DNA of 8,000 bases from DASZZV01 sp035544835 (GTDB lineage: Bacteria; Acidobacteriota; Thermoanaerobaculia; Gp7-AA8), in assembly GCA_035544835.1 (NCBI GenBank), contig DASZZV010000153.1:1-8000 (forward strand), read 5' to 3'. The notes beneath the pieces were generated by a model. It was not told the DNA's origin. It saw only the letters and a list, made by a program, of their open reading frames with translations, and searched no databases. Positions 6,016 to 8,000 of this stretch are shown piece after piece. Numbering within the stretch: position 1 is the first letter of the stretch; the number at the start of each line of letters is the position of its first letter. The translations under genes and the position numbers were made by a program.

Positions 6016-6103
6016 CTCCCACCCCACCCGCTCGGCGCTCACCCCAACCTGCAGGGGCGCTGACCTGCGCAATCTGCGCGGAAAGTAGGGAACTGCTTCG
6101 CAG

Positions 6104-6134
6104 AATTGAAAATTGAAAATTGAAAATTGAAAAA
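6104..6134. repeat. 7-bp tandem repeat (AATTGAA)4
   Basis: Four exact copies of AATTGAA in a row (6104-6131) followed by extra A residues form a sharp AT-rich island in GC-rich DNA. A related array on the opposite strand lies at 6751-6778. Both sit about 25-35 bp from a REP-like hairpin. Peptides read through it (Asn-Phe-Gln-Phe types) have no gene support. Confidence 0.8.
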
Positions 6135-6157
6135 CGCGGCCCGCGATAGCGACCAAG

Positions 6158-6200
6158 CCCTCTCCCGAGGGAGAGGGTGGCCGTGAGGCCGGGTGAGGGC
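6158..6200. repeat. Solitary REP-like hairpin unit
   Basis: CCCTCTCCC (6158-6166) faces GGGAGAGGG (6169-6177). A second small stem follows, GGCC (6179-6182) with GGCC (6187-6190), then the tail GGGTGAGGGC (6191-6200). The order of stem, small palindrome and tail is the same as in each half of the composite modules, but here only one half is present. Confidence 0.75.
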
Positions 6201-6242
6201 AATCGCGCGTTTTGCGCGAACGTCACCCATCGCCACGAAGAT

Positions 6243-6461
6243 TCAATTCTCAATTACTTCAACGATGCGCTCGTCGTCCAACACGATCATCGCCGCGGGG
6301 ATCGTCGTTAGAACACCGATCGCCGCCGCGGTCCAGGCCAGCCCTCGGCGCCGGCGAGGACTCAGATACTCCGACAGAAGCAATCCGACTCCGAATCCCA
6401 GTATGCCGCGGGTGGCGACGACAAAGCCGATCTCGGGCAGAGTGAAGGTGCGCAGACGCAT
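6243..6461 (-). CDS. Small two-helix membrane protein, function unknown
   Basis: A 72-residue protein. GGGAGG, the complement of 6468-6473, lies six bases upstream of the ATG and supports the start. The sequence begins 'MRLRTFTLPEIGFVVATRG', followed by a glycine-rich helix (~residues 12-30). A strongly basic loop 'SPRRRRG' (34-40) and a second helix (~41-62) come next, then an acidic tail. The positive inside rule puts the Arg loop in the cytoplasm as a hairpin with both ends outside. I have the impression of similar small membrane proteins in other bacteria but cannot name a family. It stands alone between repeats, on the opposite strand to both neighbours. Its flanks carry degenerate AATTGAGA-type sequence (6241-6256 and 6496-6511). 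Confidence 0.7.
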   Translation of the reverse strand: MRLRTFTLPEIGFVVATRGILGFGVGLLLSEYLSPRRRRGLAWTAAAIGVLTTIPAAMIVLDDERIVEVIEN

Positions 6462-6533
6462 GGGTAGCCTCCCACACTATGGTAGGGCTGAATCGTGAAT
6501 TGAGAGTTAATAAACAGAGTTGCCGGCCCTCTC

Positions 6534-6717
6534 CCCTCTCCCCGCCGCGGGGAGAGGGTGCGGCCGCAGCCGCGGGTGAGGGGCGTAACAGTCTCGCCAT
6601 TACGTGCGAGGGCACGTTAGCGTGAAGCTTCCGTTCCCTTGTTTCAAGCTCAAGCAGCTATACGTTCGGCCCCTCACCCGGCGCTGCGGCGCCACCCTCT
6701 CCCCGCCGGGGAGAGGG
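6534..6717. repeat. Composite REPIN-like module, copy 2 (inverted relative to copy 1)
   Basis: Read on the minus strand this ~184-bp element matches 1983-2168 from end to end. Outer stems are 6534-6543 with 6549-6558, and 6695-6704 with 6708-6717. The inner tails GGGTGAGGGGC and its complement face each other around an 84-bp spacer. Conserved spacer blocks include GCTGCTTGAGCTTGAAAC, CGTGCCCTCGCACGT and GGCGAGACTGTTACG (minus-strand reading; copy 1 has CGCGAGACTGTTACG at the last). Such spacer conservation means the whole unit moved or was copied as one piece. Confidence 0.8.
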
Positions 6718-6750
6718 AAGAGAAAACGCGCTTCGCCATTTCTTCTCTTT

Positions 6751-6778
6751 TTCAATTTCCAATTTCCAATTTTCAATT
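6751..6778. repeat. 7-bp tandem repeat (TTCAATT/TCCAATT)4
   Basis: Four 7-bp units, TTCAATT, TCCAATT, TCCAATT and TTCAATT, form the reverse-complement relative of the 6104-6134 array, with a T-to-C change in the two middle units. The array begins 33 bp after composite module copy 2 and ends about 42 bp before the next promoter's -10. Confidence 0.75.
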
Positions 6779-6795
6779 CCCCCGGTCCCATCCCC

Positions 6796-6826
6796 CTGAA
6801 ACAATCTGCCCCGTGGTTCGTATAAT
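6796..6826 (+). promoter_or_regulatory. Sigma-70-type promoter for the broken M16 gene
   Basis: TATAAT at 6821-6826 is a perfect -10 box. A four-of-six -35 match, CTGAAA at 6796-6801, lies 19 bp upstream, slightly long; GAAACA at 6798-6803 gives 17 bp but a weaker match. A start near 6833 would leave a leader of about 37 nt before the ATG at 6870, with GGAGG at 6861-6865. The promoter looks intact although the gene behind it is broken. Confidence 0.55.
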
Positions 6827-6869
6827 CGCTCGCTGCATTCCGTCCACAACTAACGGCAACGGAGGTTCT

Positions 6870-7225
6870 ATGGAGCATTCCAGAGCGCGCCATCTGACGG
6901 CGGCCCTGCTACTCACGACTACGGTTTCGTTCGGGGCCACGGCACCAAAAGCGAAATCCCAGTCTCACCACACGCCCGCTGCCGCAGCGGCGCCATTACC
7001 GACATCGTCCACTACGGTCTTCCCCAGAACTACTACGAGACCTACGCCGGCAAGATCAAGGCCCTCGGCGAGAAGGACGTCAACACCGCCGCGACGATGG
7101 TCATTCACCCCGACAAGCTGGTCTGGGTGGTCGTCGGCGACCGCGAGAAAATCGAGCCCGGCATCCGCGAGCTCAACCTCGGTGAGATCCACGTGATCGA
7201 CGCCGACGGAAATCCGGTACAGTAG
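6870..7225 (+). pseudogene. Broken M16 peptidase: signal peptide plus out-of-frame C-terminus
   Basis: GGAGG (6861-6865) and the ATG at 6870 open a frame with a typical exported start: Arg-rich N-region, 'LTAALLLTTTVSFGA' core, then Lys/Ala/Pro linker. After about residue 40 this frame becomes a low-complexity Ser/Thr/Arg/Pro string, ending at 7196. From 6992 a different frame (+2) gives 77 residues that read as the end of an M16 (insulinase/pitrilysin) peptidase: 'DIVHYGLPQNYYETYAGKI', 'HPDKLVWVVVGDREKIEPGI', 'LGEIHVIDADGNPVQ', stop 7223-7225. The zinc-binding HxxEH domain and the rest are missing, so a large internal deletion with loss of frame is the simplest reading. A small palindrome, CCGCT-GCCGC-AGCGG (6976-6990), sits exactly at the junction. 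A misassembly could look the same. The signal-peptide part may come from the same gene or a neighbour. Confidence 0.7.
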
Positions 7226-7246
7226 CTTTCAATCTCATGTTTCATG

Positions 7247-7275
7247 AAAAGGCCGCCCTCGGGCGGCCTTTTCTT
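7247..7275. terminator. Bidirectional Rho-independent terminator
   Basis: AAAAGGCCGCCC (7247-7258) and GGGCGGCCTTTT (7261-7272) form a perfect 12-bp inverted repeat around a 2-nt centre, so the real loop includes the innermost pairs. It is followed by TTTTCTT on the plus strand and, by symmetry, has a T-run on the minus strand. It lies 21 nt after the M16 remnant on the plus strand and 126 nt after the convergent minus-strand gene, so it can serve both. Confidence 0.9.
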
Positions 7276-7398
7276 ATGCAGAGATTTACGATACGTCGAT
7301 TCTTTCATCCTCCCCCTCCCGGCTCTAACGCAGTGTGCACCGCGTAGGGAGGCGCAGCTGCGCGTCCTGTACCGCGAACGCCGTCAGTCCGGTCACGC

Positions 7399-8000
7399 TC
7401 ATCGTGCAATTCTCCAGAGGTACTGGACGGGCGTGGCGACGTAGATCGCGCAACCGTCTACGAGAAAGTTGTCGGAGTTGATTCCCGCATCCAGGTGCAC
7501 CACGCGAGCACGGCCATCAAGTGTCACCGAGGCGATAGCGCCCAGTCTCTGAATCGTGGTGTAGTAGAGGCGTTTGTCGAAAACAACCATGTTGGAGTGA
7601 ATCACCAGCCGGTCGTCGACGATGCGGCGCGCCGTTCCGCCGCTCTTCGGCATACGACGAATTTCAGTCTTCAAGCGATCGTAGTTCTCGGTGAGAAGAA
7701 AGAGCTCGCTGTCGGTGACGACCACTCTCCCCACGCCGCCTTCGTACAGGTGGACGATGCTACCGACACTCTTTGATATGCGCCGCACGCCGGCGCTGCG
7801 ATTGCCAATGGCCAATCCGGTCTCGCTGAAGTAGACGAATTGCTCGTCAAGGGCGAGCCCGTACGGCCCCGACAGTCCTGAAGCGAGTGTCTCGCGTCGC
7901 GAGCCGTCCTTCGTAACGCGCTCGACCCTGCCATCGGAGTGCGCTTTAAAATCGGTGGCGGGAGTTCCGTACGATACCCAGTAGACGAAGTCGCGATCGA
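7399..8000 (-). CDS. Beta-propeller-like protein, 5' end outside the window
   Basis: The minus-strand frame is open from the window edge to the stop at 7399-7401, giving 199 visible C-terminal residues; the start lies beyond 8000. An internal TTG near 7815 is not a convincing start, because protein-like sequence continues upstream of it. The visible part shows three or four blade-like repeats. Each has an aromatic pair ('FVYWVSYG', 'FVYFSETG', 'LYYTTI', 'AIYVATP') followed by a strand such as 'GRVERVTKDG', 'GVRRISKS', 'EIRRMPKSGG' or 'AIASVTLDGR'. This is the pattern of six- or seven-bladed propellers related to NHL/LDL-receptor YWTD and DUF5050 repeats, often periplasmic or surface proteins that bind ligands. 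Neither a signal peptide nor the full blade count can be seen. The specific function is unknown. Confidence 0.7.
   Translation of the reverse strand, partial: DRDFVYWVSYGTPATDFKAHSDGRVERVTKDGSRRETLASGLSGPYGLALDEQFVYFSETGLAIGNRSAGVRRISKSVGSIVHLYEGGVGRVVVTDSELFLLTENYDRLKTEIRRMPKSGGTARRIVDDRLVIHSNMVVFDKRLYYTTIQRLGAIASVTLDGRARVVHLDAGINSDNFLVDGCAIYVATPVQYLWRIAR

Noticed and set aside
6039..6253. Minus-strand peptides of the 'FNFQFSIFN' type
   Set aside because: They are translations of the AATTGAA tandem array and REP-like hairpin, with no start signal or protein-like composition outside the repeat.
6534..6717. Small insertion sequence or transposon with a coding gene
   Set aside because: The inverted units enclose only 84-86 bp and no transposase frame, so it can at most be a non-autonomous element.
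6104..6778. Possible CRISPR array
   Set aside because: Repeat units are 7 bp with no spacers, and the larger palindromes are few and irregularly spaced; no cas gene is present.
7244..7444. Plus-strand frame downstream of the M16 remnant
   Set aside because: It starts inside the terminator stem, has no ribosome binding site and overlaps the 3' end of the convergent propeller gene.

Overview
The window is GC-rich chromosomal DNA from a Gram-negative bacterium. Evidence for an outer membrane is two lipoprotein signal peptides, an OmpA-type peptidoglycan-binding lipoprotein and a remnant of a periplasmic-type M16 peptidase. The VWA protein has the architecture I associate with the 'VWFA-related Acidobacterial domain' family, so Acidobacteriota or a neighbouring phylum is my best guess. 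That placement is inference. I see no tRNA, rRNA, CRISPR array, insertion sequence or phage gene.

Layout. Positions 1-330 are non-coding, with two diverged copies of a short palindromic repeat. At 409-762 and 863-1954 lie a small PA2779-like secreted or membrane protein and a PA2778-like C39-family peptidase lipoprotein with TPRs, a recognisable gene pair of unknown role. A 24-bp repeat occurs twice around the start of the second gene, in opposite orientations. Positions 1955-2320 hold a composite palindromic repeat module. From 2321 to 5251 runs a tightly overlapping cluster: ABC-2 ATPase, ABC-2 permease and secreted VWA protein. An OmpA-family lipoprotein follows at 5339-5959, 87 nt downstream and with its own strong ribosome binding site.

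Positions 5960-6869 are a repeat-rich stretch. It holds a 13-bp-arm inverted repeat, a 7-bp tandem repeat, a solitary REP-like hairpin, a small minus-strand membrane protein gene (6243-6461), a second copy of the composite module in inverted orientation, and a second 7-bp tandem repeat. At 6870-7225 a good promoter and RBS lead into a broken gene: a signal peptide joined out of frame to the last ~77 residues of an M16 peptidase. A clear bidirectional terminator (7247-7275) separates it from a minus-strand beta-propeller-like gene that runs off the right edge.

How the genes fit together: the ABC exporter, VWA protein and OmpA lipoprotein are plausibly one envelope-related expression unit, but nothing in the sequence identifies the ABC substrate. 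The strongest unexplained signal is the repeat architecture. A ~185-bp REPIN-like module occurs twice, with its internal spacer conserved as well as its hairpins. A 7-bp tandem repeat sits in the same order and relative orientation beside two REP-like hairpins. No transposase for these repeats is in the window.
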